Positions 30,277 to 40,003 are shown, counted from the first letter of the stretch. The stretch: DNA of 64,000 nucleotides from Corynebacterium sp. HMSC27B11 (GCF_001815985.1 NZ_KV823558.1:62001-126000); one strand, 5' to 3'. Notes: a model not told the origin generated them from the letters alone. Made by a program: numbers and translations.

Positions 30277-31494
30277 ATGACCACCTTGGAAAACGTTCAG
30301 AACCAAACCGTCAAGGCGGGAACCGATCACCAGACTAAGGGCGACCGCTTCACCTCCTTCAAGGCTGAGGATTTCGCGATCCCGAAGGGCCGCGACGAGG
30401 ACTGGCGCTTTACCCCGCTGCGTCGTCTCCGCGGTCTGCACGACGGCACCGCCGCGGCGCCCACGGACGCCAACGTCGTCATCGAGGTCCCGGAGAACGC
30501 CGGGGACAACGTCTCCGTGACGAAGGTTGACTCTTCCGACCCGCGCGTGGGTCTGGCCGGCGCACCGGTCGACCGTGCTGCAGCCCAGGCCTGGGCGAAT
30601 GCCCCGGTCGCGGACTACGTCCAGGTTGCCAAGGACACCGCGCTAACCGAGCCGATCGAGATCACGATCACTGGCCCGGGCGAGGACCAGGTTTCTTACA
30701 GCACCCTGGTCGTCGAGCTCGAGCGTCACGCCGAGGCCGTCGTCATCCTGCGTTACCAGGGTTCCGGCGCGCACTCCGACAACGTCGAGTTCGTCGTCGG
30801 CGACGGCGCGAAGCTGGTCACCGTGGTGCTGGAGGACTGGGAGGACGATGGCGTCCACCTTTCCAACTCGCACGTCCAGACTGGCCGAGATGCCACCGTC
30901 CGCCACGCCTACGCGGCATTCGGCGGCGAGATCCTGCGCTCCGTGCCGCACGTGCGCTACACCGCACCGGGTGGCGACGTGGAGATGCTGGGCGTCAACT
31001 TCGCTGATGCGGATCAGTACTTCGAGCAGCGTCTGCTCATCGACCACTCCGTCCAGAACTGCCGCTCCAACGTGCTCTACAAGGGCGCACTGCAGGGCGA
31101 CCCGGCTGACGCGGATCGCCCGGCGTCCGAGCGTAAGCGCGACGCCCGCACCGTGTGGATCGGTGACGTCCTCATTCGCCCGGAGGCCACCGGGACGGAC
31201 ACCTACGAGACCAATAACAACCTGCTGCTGACCACCGGTGCCCGTGCGGACTCCGTGCCGAACCTGGAGATCCAGACCGGCGAGATCGCAGGTGCCGGCC
31301 ACGCCGCCACGGTGGGTCGCTTCGACGACGAGCAGATGTACTACCTGCAGGCCAGGGGCATTCCGGAGGCACAGGCCAAGATGCTCATCGTCCGCGGTTT
31401 CTTCACCGACGTCATCCGCCGCATCCCGGTGGAATCCGTCCGCGAGCACCTGGAAGAGCTCGTCGGCAACGAGCTTGAGCGCACCGTCCTCTAA
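30277..31494 (+). CDS. sufD: Fe-S cluster assembly protein SufD
   Basis: Paralogous partner of SufB in the SufBC2D scaffold, needed for iron entry. The 405 residues show the shared beta-helix core with DQYFEQRLLIDHS, LYKGALQG and ETNNNLLLTTGARADSVPNLEI, ending in the SufD motif GIPEAQAKMLIVRGFF. Co-transcribed with sufB and sufC. Confidence 0.96.
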   Translation: MTTLENVQNQTVKAGTDHQTKGDRFTSFKAEDFAIPKGRDEDWRFTPLRRLRGLHDGTAAAPTDANVVIEVPENAGDNVSVTKVDSSDPRVGLAGAPVDRAAAQAWANAPVADYVQVAKDTALTEPIEITITGPGEDQVSYSTLVVELERHAEAVVILRYQGSGAHSDNVEFVVGDGAKLVTVVLEDWEDDGVHLSNSHVQTGRDATVRHAYAAFGGEILRSVPHVRYTAPGGDVEMLGVNFADADQYFEQRLLIDHSVQNCRSNVLYKGALQGDPADADRPASERKRDARTVWIGDVLIRPEATGTDTYETNNNLLLTTGARADSVPNLEIQTGEIAGAGHAATVGRFDDEQMYYLQARGIPEAQAKMLIVRGFFTDVIRRIPVESVREHLEELVGNELERTVL

Positions 31495-31538
31495 CCCGCT
31501 AATCCTCCCAAGAATCTTTCAAAGGAAACATCACTAGT

Positions 31539-32300
31539 ATGAGCACTCTTGAGATCAAGAACCTCCACGCCCAGGTCCTGCCCTCGGACGAGAACGACGA
31601 GCCGAAGAAGATCCTCAACGGCGTGAACCTCACCATCAACTCCGGCGAGACCCACGCCATCATGGGGCCGAACGGCTCCGGTAAGTCCACCCTGGCCTAC
31701 GCCATCAGTGGCCACCCGCGCTACGAGGTCACCGAGGGCGAGGTGCTGCTCGACGGCGTGAACCTCCTCGACCTGGACGTCGATGAGCGCGCCCGCGCCG
31801 GCCTCTTCCTGGCGATGCAGTACCCGACCGAGGTGCCGGGTGTCTCCATGGCTAACTTCCTGCGCTCCGCGGCCACCGCCACCCGTGGCGAGGCCCCGAA
31901 GCTGCGCGAGTGGGTCAAGGAGGCCCGCGAGGCGATGAAGGAGCTGGACATCGACCCGTCCTTCTCCGAGCGTTCCGTCAACGAGGGCTTCTCCGGTGGC
32001 GAGAAGAAGCGCCACGAGGTGCTGCAGCTCGGCCTGCTGAAGCCGAAGTTCGCCATCCTGGACGAGACCGACTCCGGTCTGGACGTCGACGCCCTGCGCA
32101 TCGTCTCCGAGGGCATCAACCGCTACCAGGAGCGCGAGAACGGCGGCGTGCTGATGATCACGCACTACCAGCGCATCCTGAACTACGTGAAGCCGGATCA
32201 CGTGCACGTCTTCGCCGGCGGCCGCATCGTGACCTCCGGTGGCCCGGAGCTGGCAGAGCAGCTGGAGAACGAGGGCTACGACAAGTTCGTCAACGCCTAA
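31539..32300 (+). CDS. sufC: Suf complex ATPase SufC
   Basis: Soluble ABC-type ATPase that drives the SufBCD scaffold. The 253-residue protein has Walker A GPNGSGKSTLAY, the Q-loop LAMQYPTEVPGVSM, signature GFSGGEKKRHEVLQL and Walker B AILDETDSGLDVDAL. AAAGGAAA precedes the ATG. A strong hairpin with a U-run stands right after the stop, so part of the transcripts should end here. Confidence 0.97.
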   Translation: MSTLEIKNLHAQVLPSDENDEPKKILNGVNLTINSGETHAIMGPNGSGKSTLAYAISGHPRYEVTEGEVLLDGVNLLDLDVDERARAGLFLAMQYPTEVPGVSMANFLRSAATATRGEAPKLREWVKEAREAMKELDIDPSFSERSVNEGFSGGEKKRHEVLQLGLLKPKFAILDETDSGLDVDALRIVSEGINRYQERENGGVLMITHYQRILNYVKPDHVHVFAGGRIVTSGGPELAEQLENEGYDKFVNA

Positions 32301-32315
32301 AGACGCACCGAAAGT

Positions 32316-32344
32316 CCCACCCCGCGACCCCTGGGGTGGGTTTT
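32316..32344 (+). terminator. Terminator-like hairpin between sufC and sufS
   Basis: CCCACCCC (32316-32323) pairs with GGGGTGGG (32333-32340), loop 9 nt, then TTTT. It lies 15 nt after the sufC stop inside the suf gene run and looks like a partial terminator that lowers sufSUT relative to sufBDC. Confidence 0.8.
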
Positions 32345-32386
32345 CAATCCCCGCAGGCATGCTTCAACCGCGTCACTGCGGGTTAG

Positions 32387-33658
<1,272 letters not shown>

Positions 33659-33767
33659 CCCCGCCGCCGGGGTGGTGACGCTCCTTTTCAGGACGTCATC
33701 GCCCCCACGTAGCAGAAGACCTGAACCCAACTACACAACCTCAACCTTCAAACGGTGGTGAAAGTAC

Positions 33768-34235
33768 ATGAGAATGGAACAGATGTACCAGGAGGTCATC
33801 CTGGACCATTACAAGCACCCGGAGCACGCCGGCCTGCGCGAGCCTTATGACGCGGAGGTCTTCCACGTGAACACCTCCTGTGGTGACGAGCTGACGCTGC
33901 GGGTGCACCTGAGCGAGGACCACAAGACGGTTCAGGACATCTCCTACGACGCAGTGGGCTGCTCTATCAGCCAGGCCTCCACTTCCGTGATGGCCGACGA
34001 GATCGTGGGCCTGCCGGTCACCGAGGCCTTCGCGAAGCTCGCGGAGTTCGAGAAGATGATCACCTCCCGCGGCAAGCTGGAGGGCGACGAGGACCTCATC
34101 GGCGACGGCATCGCCTTTAGCGGTGTCTCCAAGTACCCGGCCCGCGTGAAGTGCGCGTTGCTGGGCTGGAAGGCCTTCGAGGCCGCCGCGATCGACGCGG
34201 GCGTCACCCCGCCCGAGCAGACCGAGAACGCATAA
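33768..34235 (+). CDS. sufU: Zinc-dependent sulfurtransferase SufU
   Basis: Accepts the persulfide from SufS and passes sulfur to SufBCD. The 155-residue protein has the SufU zinc ligands Cys38 and Asp40 (NTSCGD), Cys65 (VGCSISQAS) and Cys129 (RVKCALLGW), and the ~20-residue insertion GxLEGDEDLIGD that tells SufU from IscU. ATG 33768 has GGTGG before it; ATG 33774 is an alternative. Confidence 0.95.
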   Translation: MRMEQMYQEVILDHYKHPEHAGLREPYDAEVFHVNTSCGDELTLRVHLSEDHKTVQDISYDAVGCSISQASTSVMADEIVGLPVTEAFAKLAEFEKMITSRGKLEGDEDLIGDGIAFSGVSKYPARVKCALLGWKAFEAAAIDAGVTPPEQTENA

Positions 34236-34308
34236 AGATCAACCGTTAACCGACAACCCACCGTTTCTTTCACGGCACTTAAGCCCAACCCCCAAAGCGA
34301 GGAAAGCA

Positions 34309-34713
34309 ATGTCTGAACAGAACCCTTCCAGCCCGGAGATGGACCCATCGCCGCTCAATGAGGTCCCGGAGCCGCCGGCGAACCCGAGCCCGGAGGATCT
34401 TGAGCGTTACGGCAAGATCGAGGAGTGCCTGCTGGACGTCATCGATCCGGAGCTGGGCATCAACGTCGTTGACCTCGGCCTGGTCTACGACGTCTGGGAT
34501 GAGGGCAAGACCGTCATGATCAACATGACGCTGACCTCCCCGGCGTGCCCGCTGCACGACATGATTGAGGACCAAGCGCAGACCGCGGTGCTCAGCATTC
34601 TGCCGGAGTACGAGGATCTGCAGATCAATTGGGTCTGGACCCCGGCCTGGGGCCCGCAGATGATCAACGAGGAAGGCCGCGAGCAGCTGCGCTACCTCGG
34701 CTTCTCGGTCTAG
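34309..34713 (+). CDS. sufT: SufT, DUF59/MIP18-family Fe-S maturation protein
   Basis: Small auxiliary protein for Fe-S protein maturation. The 134-residue product has a Pro-rich tail of ~28 residues and then the DUF59 domain with LLDVIDPELGINVVDLGLVYDV, MTLTSPACPLHD (conserved Cys) and NWVWTPAWGPQMI. AGGAAAGC precedes the ATG. It is the last suf gene; its stop overlaps the stop of the cyclase-like gene on the opposite strand by 4 nt. Confidence 0.93.
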   Translation: MSEQNPSSPEMDPSPLNEVPEPPANPSPEDLERYGKIEECLLDVIDPELGINVVDLGLVYDVWDEGKTVMINMTLTSPACPLHDMIEDQAQTAVLSILPEYEDLQINWVWTPAWGPQMINEEGREQLRYLGFSV

Positions 34714-35957
34714 TCGCGCTGCAGGCCGAAGCGTAGGTAACGCCAGGGGCGGCGATAGAGGGGGAGTAGCACCGGGTGAGTCCACCCGGTGTTTTTCCTT
34801 AGCCGCCACATGGTTCTGGCGGTGCGCAGCCCGCTGCGCCCGGAGAGGTAAGCCAGCTGGTCGGCGGTGGGCAGGGAGAAGAAGGCAGCGAAGAAGTTTT
34901 GGACGTCCGCGGTCTCGGCCTCGGCGACAAGCAGGGAACCGATCCGCCGCAGTGCCCGGGCGAGGGTCACATTAACCCGGCGGGCAGTCCCCGTGAGCTT
35001 CGCCCCACTGTGTGTTGCTCGAGCGTATTTCGCCTCCACGCGGTCGAGGAAGCCATCCACCTCCTGCAGTGCCGTGCCGACCGAATAGCCGGTCGCAGGG
35101 TGGATGAACCCGTCTCGGGCCCCGAAGGCGAGCACCCCTGAGCCAGCAGCGATGGTGCCCATCGGGATGGCGACGAGCTCCTCATCCACGACCTCCAGCT
35201 CCTCGCTCCAGCCCTTGCCCTGGAGGCGAGTAATCCGAGAGTCGAGCCGGGAGCGCAGCAGGGCGAAGTCAGCGTCGGTGGGGCGGGAGGTGCTTGCCAG
35301 AATCGTCTCTTCCGCCAGCCAGCCTTCGGGGAGGCGCTGGACGTAGAGGAAGCTGGGTTTGGCGCCACCGGGTTCTGCCGCGGGGGAGGCTGTCCAGTCC
35401 ATCAGCGTGGGGGTGATCAGCGCTTCCGACAGCGTGGCGCCGGATCCCGGCACCGGGCGGAGCACGTAACCGACCGCAATCTGCCACAGCGCACCGCCTG
35501 TGGCCGCCCCGCGGCAGTCCACCGTGAGCCCCGGCAAGTCGGCGAATTGTTCCTCGGTCATGGCTTCGGCGTGCAGGCTTCCCCCGGCGTACCTCACTGC
35601 CTCGGCCGCCCCGGCTCGCAGGGCGCCTTTGGCCATCATCCGGTAGCGAAAGCCTAACTGCTTGGTGCTCCCCGGGGTGGGGGTCACGCGGATGGCTTCG
35701 GCAGGCGAGAAGAGCTCATCGGCCCAGTCGGGGACCTCCGGGGCGAAGGCTCCATAGGTGGCGGGCCAGGCTGGCCACGCGTCCGCCCCTGCTGCGTCCG
35801 GACGAGAACCGGGGTCGTAGCCGTGCACCTGCCAACCCCGCTCGGCGGCGCGCAGCGCGAGGATCGCGCCCGCTGGCCCCAAACCAATGATGTTGATTTG
35901 GCGCGGCCCGGCACCCCGGGCGGGCGCCGCAGGGGCTGCGCTAATACTCCAGCTCAT
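34710..35957 (-). CDS. Lycopene-cyclase-like FAD-dependent enzyme (CrtY/CrtL family)
   Basis: Flavoprotein resembling single-chain lycopene beta-cyclases. The 415 residues show an N-terminal dinucleotide-binding stretch INIIGLGPAGAILALRAAERG (about 20-40), VDCRGA in the middle, and the cyclase hallmark GARDGFIHPATGYSVGTAL near residue 285. The family cyclises the ends of lycopene at the membrane; no other carotenoid gene lies in the window, so the substrate is uncertain. C. glutamicum itself uses a different, two-subunit cyclase. ATG 35957 has a -10 box 6 nt upstream (leaderless). Its 3' end carries the suf terminator on the opposite strand. Confidence 0.8.
   Translation of the reverse strand: MSWSISAAPAAPARGAGPRQINIIGLGPAGAILALRAAERGWQVHGYDPGSRPDAAGADAWPAWPATYGAFAPEVPDWADELFSPAEAIRVTPTPGSTKQLGFRYRMMAKGALRAGAAEAVRYAGGSLHAEAMTEEQFADLPGLTVDCRGAATGGALWQIAVGYVLRPVPGSGATLSEALITPTLMDWTASPAAEPGGAKPSFLYVQRLPEGWLAEETILASTSRPTDADFALLRSRLDSRITRLQGKGWSEELEVVDEELVAIPMGTIAAGSGVLAFGARDGFIHPATGYSVGTALQEVDGFLDRVEAKYARATHSGAKLTGTARRVNVTLARALRRIGSLLVAEAETADVQNFFAAFFSLPTADQLAYLSGRSGLRTARTMWRLRKNTGWTHPVLLPLYRRPWRYLRFGLQRD
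34770..34797 (+). terminator. Terminator of the suf operon, inside the cyclase-like gene
   Basis: CACCGGGTG (34770-34778) and CACCCGGTG (34783-34791) form a perfect 9-bp stem with an AGTC loop, followed by TTTTTC. It lies 57 nt after the sufT stop but inside the 3' coding part of the opposite-strand gene, where it encodes the stretch NTGWTHPV. Confidence 0.85.
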
Positions 35958-35963
35958 GCCCCC

Positions 35964-35969
35964 AATCTA
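35964..35969 (-). promoter_or_regulatory. -10 box TAGATT of the leaderless cyclase-like gene
   Basis: Minus strand TAGATT, then GGGGGC, then ATG (6 nt). The facing -10 of the ABC-F gene is only 19 nt away. Confidence 0.5.
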
Positions 35970-35988
35970 GCTAAGGGCCTGGCAGTGT

Positions 35989-35994
35989 TAGGGT
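35989..35994 (+). promoter_or_regulatory. -10 box TAGGGT of the leaderless ABC-F gene
   Basis: TAGGGT (TANNNT), 7 nt, then GTG 36002; no Shine-Dalgarno. Confidence 0.55.
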
Positions 35995-36001
35995 ATTGCC
36001 T

Positions 36002-37633
36002 GTGATTGTGACGAAGGATCTGGAAGTTCGGGTGGGCGCGCGCACGCTCCTCACCGCCCCCGGCGAGCACCTGCGGGTGCAGCCGGGCGACCGCATCGCG
36101 CTGGTGGGCCGTAACGGCGCTGGAAAGACCACCACGATGCGGATTTTGGCGGGGGAGACCGAGCCTTACGGCGGCAGTGTCGTCAGTTCCGGGGAGCTGG
36201 GCTACCTGCCACAGGACTCGAAGGAAGGGGACATCGAACAGAGTGCCCGGGACCGCGTCCTCTCGGCGCGCGGGCTCGACCGGATCCGGCAGTCCATGGA
36301 GCGCCAGCAGGAGATCATGGAGACCGCAACGACGGACTCCAAGCGCGACGCCGCGATCCGCAAGTACTCCCGGTTGGAGGAGCAGTACCACTCGCTGGGC
36401 GGCTACGAGGCCAATGCCGAAGCTGCCCGCATCTGCGACGCGCTGGGCCTGCCGGAACGGGTGCTCGACCAGCAGCTGAAGACCCTCTCGGGTGGACAGC
36501 GCCGCCGCGTGGAGCTCGCCCAGATTCTCTTCGCCGCCACGGCAGGTTCTGGGCGCTCCAAGACCACCCTGCTGCTCGACGAGCCGACCAACCACCTGGA
36601 CTCGGACTCCATCGCCTGGCTGAAGGACTTCCTCTCCAAGCACGAGGGTGGGCTGATCATGATCTCCCACGACGTCGAGCTCATCGAGGCGGTCTGCAAC
36701 CGGGTCTGGTTCCTGGACGCGGTCCGCGCCGAGGCGGATGTCTACAACATGGGCTGGAAGAAGTACCTGGACGCCCGCGCCCTGGACGAGGCGCGTCGAC
36801 GTCGGGAACGGGCGAATGCAGAGAAGAAGGCCTCCGCGTTGAAGAAGCAGGCGGATAAGTTCGGGGCGAAGGCGAACAAGGCCCGCGCCGCCAAGCAGAT
36901 GGTTGCCCGCGCTGACCGGATGCTCAACCAGCTGGATGAGGTGCGCGTCGAGGACAAGGTCGCCTCGATCCGCTTCCCGAAACCCGCCCCGTGCGGCAAG
37001 ACCCCGCTGTTCGCCAAGGGGTTGACCAAGATGTACGGCTCCCTAGAGGTCTTCGCGGGCGTGGACCTGGCGATCGACAAGGGCAGTCGCGTCGTCGTCC
37101 TGGGCTTCAACGGCGCCGGTAAGACCACGCTGTTGAAGCTGCTGGCCGGGGTGGAGCGCACGGACGGGGAGGGCGGCATCGTCACGGGCCACGGGCTCAA
37201 GATCGGATACTTCGCCCAGGAGCACGACACCATCGACGGGGAAAAGTCCGTATGGCAGAACGCCATCGATGCTTGCCCCGACGCCGATGAGCAGGAGCTG
37301 CGCAGCCTGCTGGGCGCGTTCATGTTTTCCGGGGAGAAGCTGGACCAGCCAGCGGGCACGCTCTCGGGCGGTGAGAAGACGCGCCTGGCCCTTGCCACGC
37401 TGGTCTCCTCGCGGGCGAACGTGCTGTTGCTCGACGAGCCGACGAATAACCTGGACCCGCAGTCCCGCGAGCAGGTCCTGGACGCGCTGCGCACCTACGA
37501 GGGCGCGGTGGTGCTGGTGACCCACGACCCGGGTGCCGTGCGGGCTTTGGAGCCAGAGCGGGTCATCGTCCTGCCCGATGGTGTGGAGGACCTGTGGAAC
37601 GACGAGTACATGGAGATCGTCGAGCTGGCCTAG
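36002..37633 (+). CDS. ABC-F family ribosome-associated ATPase
   Basis: Soluble protein with two ABC ATPase domains and no membrane part, the ABC-F class that acts on ribosomes (translation factor or antibiotic protection). About 543 residues: first half with GRNGAGKTTTMRIL, LSGGQRRRVELAQ and LLDEPTNHLDSDS; a charged interdomain linker around 255-320; second half with GFNGAGKTTLLKLL, LSGGEKTRLALA and LLDEPTNNLDP. GTG 36002 (IVTKDLEVRVGARTLL) is preferred over TTG 35996 because a TAGGGT box sits 7 nt before it and it matches the usual N-terminus of actinobacterial homologues. Whether it protects against a drug cannot be told. Confidence 0.92.
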   Translation: MIVTKDLEVRVGARTLLTAPGEHLRVQPGDRIALVGRNGAGKTTTMRILAGETEPYGGSVVSSGELGYLPQDSKEGDIEQSARDRVLSARGLDRIRQSMERQQEIMETATTDSKRDAAIRKYSRLEEQYHSLGGYEANAEAARICDALGLPERVLDQQLKTLSGGQRRRVELAQILFAATAGSGRSKTTLLLDEPTNHLDSDSIAWLKDFLSKHEGGLIMISHDVELIEAVCNRVWFLDAVRAEADVYNMGWKKYLDARALDEARRRRERANAEKKASALKKQADKFGAKANKARAAKQMVARADRMLNQLDEVRVEDKVASIRFPKPAPCGKTPLFAKGLTKMYGSLEVFAGVDLAIDKGSRVVVLGFNGAGKTTLLKLLAGVERTDGEGGIVTGHGLKIGYFAQEHDTIDGEKSVWQNAIDACPDADEQELRSLLGAFMFSGEKLDQPAGTLSGGEKTRLALATLVSSRANVLLLDEPTNNLDPQSREQVLDALRTYEGAVVLVTHDPGAVRALEPERVIVLPDGVEDLWNDEYMEIVELA

Positions 37634-37671
37634 GCCCGTCTGTCTGGTCGGTTGGTTGGCTGTTTGGCTGT

Positions 37672-37688
37672 CCGGCACGATGTGCCGG
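37672..37688. terminator. Short hairpin between ABC-F gene and membrane protein gene
   Basis: CCGGCAC (37672-37678) / GTGCCGG (37682-37688) with a 3-nt loop, between two convergent genes. No U-run on either side. Confidence 0.4.
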
Positions 37689-37702
37689 TTCGCAGTTGGC
37701 GC

Positions 37703-38488
37703 TTACCAGGACCAGCTGTTCGGCATGCGCCAGTTGCGCTCAGCGAGGTTGAAGACGGCTTCGCGCTGCTTCTTCGTCAGCCCCGAGTCCAGCTCCGCGT
37801 GGGTCTGACCGGGGCGGCGGCTAATTCCGACGATCGCCCAGCCGTTATTGTTCCAGTCATCTAACTTGGCATCCTCCGCCGAGCTCGCCATGTTGAAACG
37901 TGTGCGGTACCAGTCGGGGTTGCGCTTCATCTGAAACTCGAAGGAATGCATCTCCTTCAGCGAGCCATCGGGGTGGAGCACTTTCAGCGGTGCCCGGTAG
38001 TAGTAATAAAACGTTCGACCGGAGTCCCGGGAGCTGCTGACATCGGTGCGGCAGTGATAGAACTGCCCAACCAACGCAGGGTAGTAGTCGATCCAGCCAT
38101 TCTTCCAGGCCGTGATGATCCGCCTGTGCCGGGAAACGTCGCGTGAGATCGCGTACGCCCCGACGAAGACAAAGAGGCTGCCGAGGGCGGCAAAGCCGAT
38201 GTCGATGACGTCGAATTTATCGCGCCATGACCCGGTATCACTCAGACCGCTGAGCAGGAAGCGAAAGCCAATCAGCGCGAACACGCTACCGAAGAGCACG
38301 AAGATCAGGAAGAAAGCGATGCGCCCGGGCAGCGCTCCCCGATAGGGCGCAGACCCGGCCGCGTTCACTGCCTCGAAGACCCCGCTGTGGTCCCGCATCG
38401 GGTTGGGGCTGGCGTAGTAGTCCTCGTCTCGCTCGGGCACCAGCGGGTTCTCCAGCCCGGATTTGAACTTCAGTTGGGTGCGCGGCAT
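37703..38488 (-). CDS. Unknown two-helix membrane protein
   Basis: About 261 residues, not recognised. A charged N-terminal part of ~50 residues (DEDYYASPNP) is followed by two hydrophobic helices (about 55-77 and 93-113), then a soluble domain with many aromatics: WIDYYPALVGQFYHCRTD, a Tyr run FYYYYRAPLK, and WRMPNSWSW at the C-terminus. Both termini are therefore probably on the same side of the membrane. ATG 38488 is chosen because the upstream in-frame extension is unlike coding sequence and includes a hairpin (38603-38628). Orphan-looking; beside the lower-GC MerR patch. Confidence 0.65.
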   Translation of the reverse strand: MPRTQLKFKSGLENPLVPERDEDYYASPNPMRDHSGVFEAVNAAGSAPYRGALPGRIAFFLIFVLFGSVFALIGFRFLLSGLSDTGSWRDKFDVIDIGFAALGSLFVFVGAYAISRDVSRHRRIITAWKNGWIDYYPALVGQFYHCRTDVSSSRDSGRTFYYYYRAPLKVLHPDGSLKEMHSFEFQMKRNPDWYRTRFNMASSAEDAKLDDWNNNGWAIVGISRRPGQTHAELDSGLTKKQREAVFNLAERNWRMPNSWSW

Positions 38489-38602
38489 GCGCGTCGGCTG
38501 CGTCAAAGCTCTGGCCCCTCGTCGCTGTGTTCTCGACAACAAAGTGTCCCCAGGATACGCCGTGGCACAGCTGCGGACTCGGAAAACCGAGCTGAAGCCA
38601 AG

Positions 38603-38628
38603 CACAGCGCCGATCATTAGGCGCTGTG
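38603..38628 (-). terminator. Hairpin between the two unknown membrane protein genes
   Basis: CACAGCGCC (38603-38611) pairs with GGCGCTGTG (38620-38628), loop GATCATTA. It lies 70 nt after the stop of the upstream minus-strand gene. No U-run, so the terminator call is tentative. Confidence 0.45.
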
Positions 38629-38697
38629 GGCGATCCTGGTGACTGATCGTTCTATGAACGGGCTTAACGAAGCAAGGGACATACGGTAGACGAAAAA

Positions 38698-39297
38698 TTA
38701 ATAATAAGCACCACGCCAAGATTTTCCTGCGTAGTAACGAATACGCGAGATTGCTTGTGGGTGTACCTTTTGCCATGGGAAGCGATCACCCGTAGCATTC
38801 ACCGGTTTATTGAGCACCAGGAGAGTGTCGGTCCCGGCAGTTCCGCCAACTGTGAGCGTGTCATCGTCTATAAAAATGGCAGACGCGAACGTGCGCTCAC
38901 TGTGTTTTTCTGCCACGAGTTCTGCAGGAATCTCGACAAACACAATCTTTCCCCGACGCAGAACTATTCCTGGATCCGCAACGTAGCTGGGACGGATCCG
39001 CTCACTAGCAATCAGCGCGCAGATGTACACGACACCCCATACTGATAGTAAGAGCACAACGAGGCGCACAGTGTCTTCCGGCAAGAGTAGATGGACAACC
39101 ACCATCTCGATAAAAAGGATCGCAATCACGCATAAGAGCATCTGCAATCGTCCAGGTGGGTGGGGAAGTGGCTCCGCCCCTTCAGGCACCAGGCTGTCTC
39201 CCCGCATCCACCGAAACAAATCGTGGTAGAGGCCCAGTTCGTATCGAGCGAGTCGGAAGCCAGGATGCTTCAGTAAAACCGTGATAACTTTATGCAT
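38698..39297 (-). CDS. Unknown membrane protein in MerR operon
   Basis: 199 residues, not recognised. Residues ~50-95 form two hydrophobic helices (MLLCVIAILFIEMVVVHLLL and LVVLLLSVWGVVYICALIA), followed by a soluble C-terminal domain with DPGIVLRRGKIVFVEIPAEL and TVGGTAGTDTLLVLNKP, which by pattern could be a PH-like beta domain. ATG 39297 overlaps the end of the merR-type gene by 8 nt, so the two are translationally coupled. Base composition is clearly poorer in G+C (near 45% in sample lines) than the metabolic genes around it. Confidence 0.7.
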   Translation of the reverse strand: MHKVITVLLKHPGFRLARYELGLYHDLFRWMRGDSLVPEGAEPLPHPPGRLQMLLCVIAILFIEMVVVHLLLPEDTVRLVVLLLSVWGVVYICALIASERIRPSYVADPGIVLRRGKIVFVEIPAELVAEKHSERTFASAIFIDDDTLTVGGTAGTDTLLVLNKPVNATGDRFPWQKVHPQAISRIRYYAGKSWRGAYY

Positions 39298-39997
39298 CAA
39301 ACTGCTCCGCCAGTTCCTTCAGTACCACCCGCTGCGCGCCACGGGTGGGAACATCACCCGCAGTGAGTAGTACCGAGCCATGGCGCAGGGTTGGAAGAAT
39401 ATCTCTCAACAGCCCTTTCGGAAGCAGTGCGCGGAGCTTTCCAGTGATTGATCTAACTGCGTTGTCTCGCGGCCGCAGCTCTCCAAGTAAGCTCCAGAGT
39501 CGACGGACTTCACGCTCGGATCTGACGCAATGCGGATCATCCAAGTTACGTCGAAGCTGTTCCCACGTGGCAGCAGTGGCTACTCCTGTAAACGCCATTA
39601 GATCCCACGCATCCAATTCACGCTGTAGTGCCTGTTCGTCCTCTATCACGCCCCGAAGCTTGCCTCTAAGCTCTTTCGGCGTGCCCGTAGGGTTTGCAGC
39701 CAACGTGGATAACCGTTCCCGCTGTTGTTGGAGATGCGCAATTCGCCTATCCAGCAGGTACAGGGACCGGGAGACGGCGTTTTTTAAATCTTCCGTATCT
39801 GTTGCGCCAACGTCTGCAACAGGAACGCCTGCGTCAATAAGAGCCCGGGCTCTAACGACCGCCGCAAGGTCTTTAACCGAATAGTCTCGATAATTTCCGC
39901 TAGTGCGGGATGGCTCGGCAACCGCGCCAATTTCATGCAGGTGCCGTACGGAGCGAACCGAGCATCCTGCTGCGGCAGCGACATCAGAAATTCTCAC
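39290..39997 (-). CDS. MerR-family transcriptional regulator
   Basis: 235-residue regulator with an N-terminal MerR winged helix (MRISDVAAAAGCSVRSVRHLHEIG, about 1-70; NYRDYSVKDL) and a dimerisation coiled coil around 78-105 (LLDRRIAHLQQQRERLS), then a ~125-residue effector domain that I do not recognise and which has only one Cys besides the N-terminal one, so metal sensing is unlikely. GTG 39997 lies 6 nt after a -10 box; the mRNA is probably leaderless. It overlaps the membrane protein gene and most likely controls this two-gene operon through the dyad in its own promoter. Confidence 0.88.
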   Translation of the reverse strand: MRISDVAAAAGCSVRSVRHLHEIGAVAEPSRTSGNYRDYSVKDLAAVVRARALIDAGVPVADVGATDTEDLKNAVSRSLYLLDRRIAHLQQQRERLSTLAANPTGTPKELRGKLRGVIEDEQALQRELDAWDLMAFTGVATAATWEQLRRNLDDPHCVRSEREVRRLWSLLGELRPRDNAVRSITGKLRALLPKGLLRDILPTLRHGSVLLTAGDVPTRGAQRVVLKELAEQFDA

Positions 39998-40003
39998 CCT
40001 TTA

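Noticed and set aside
38489..38776. Longer N-terminus for the unknown membrane protein at 37703-38488
   Set aside because: The extra ~96 codons are unlike the rest of the protein, and they include a perfect hairpin (38603-38628) and overlap the gene upstream.
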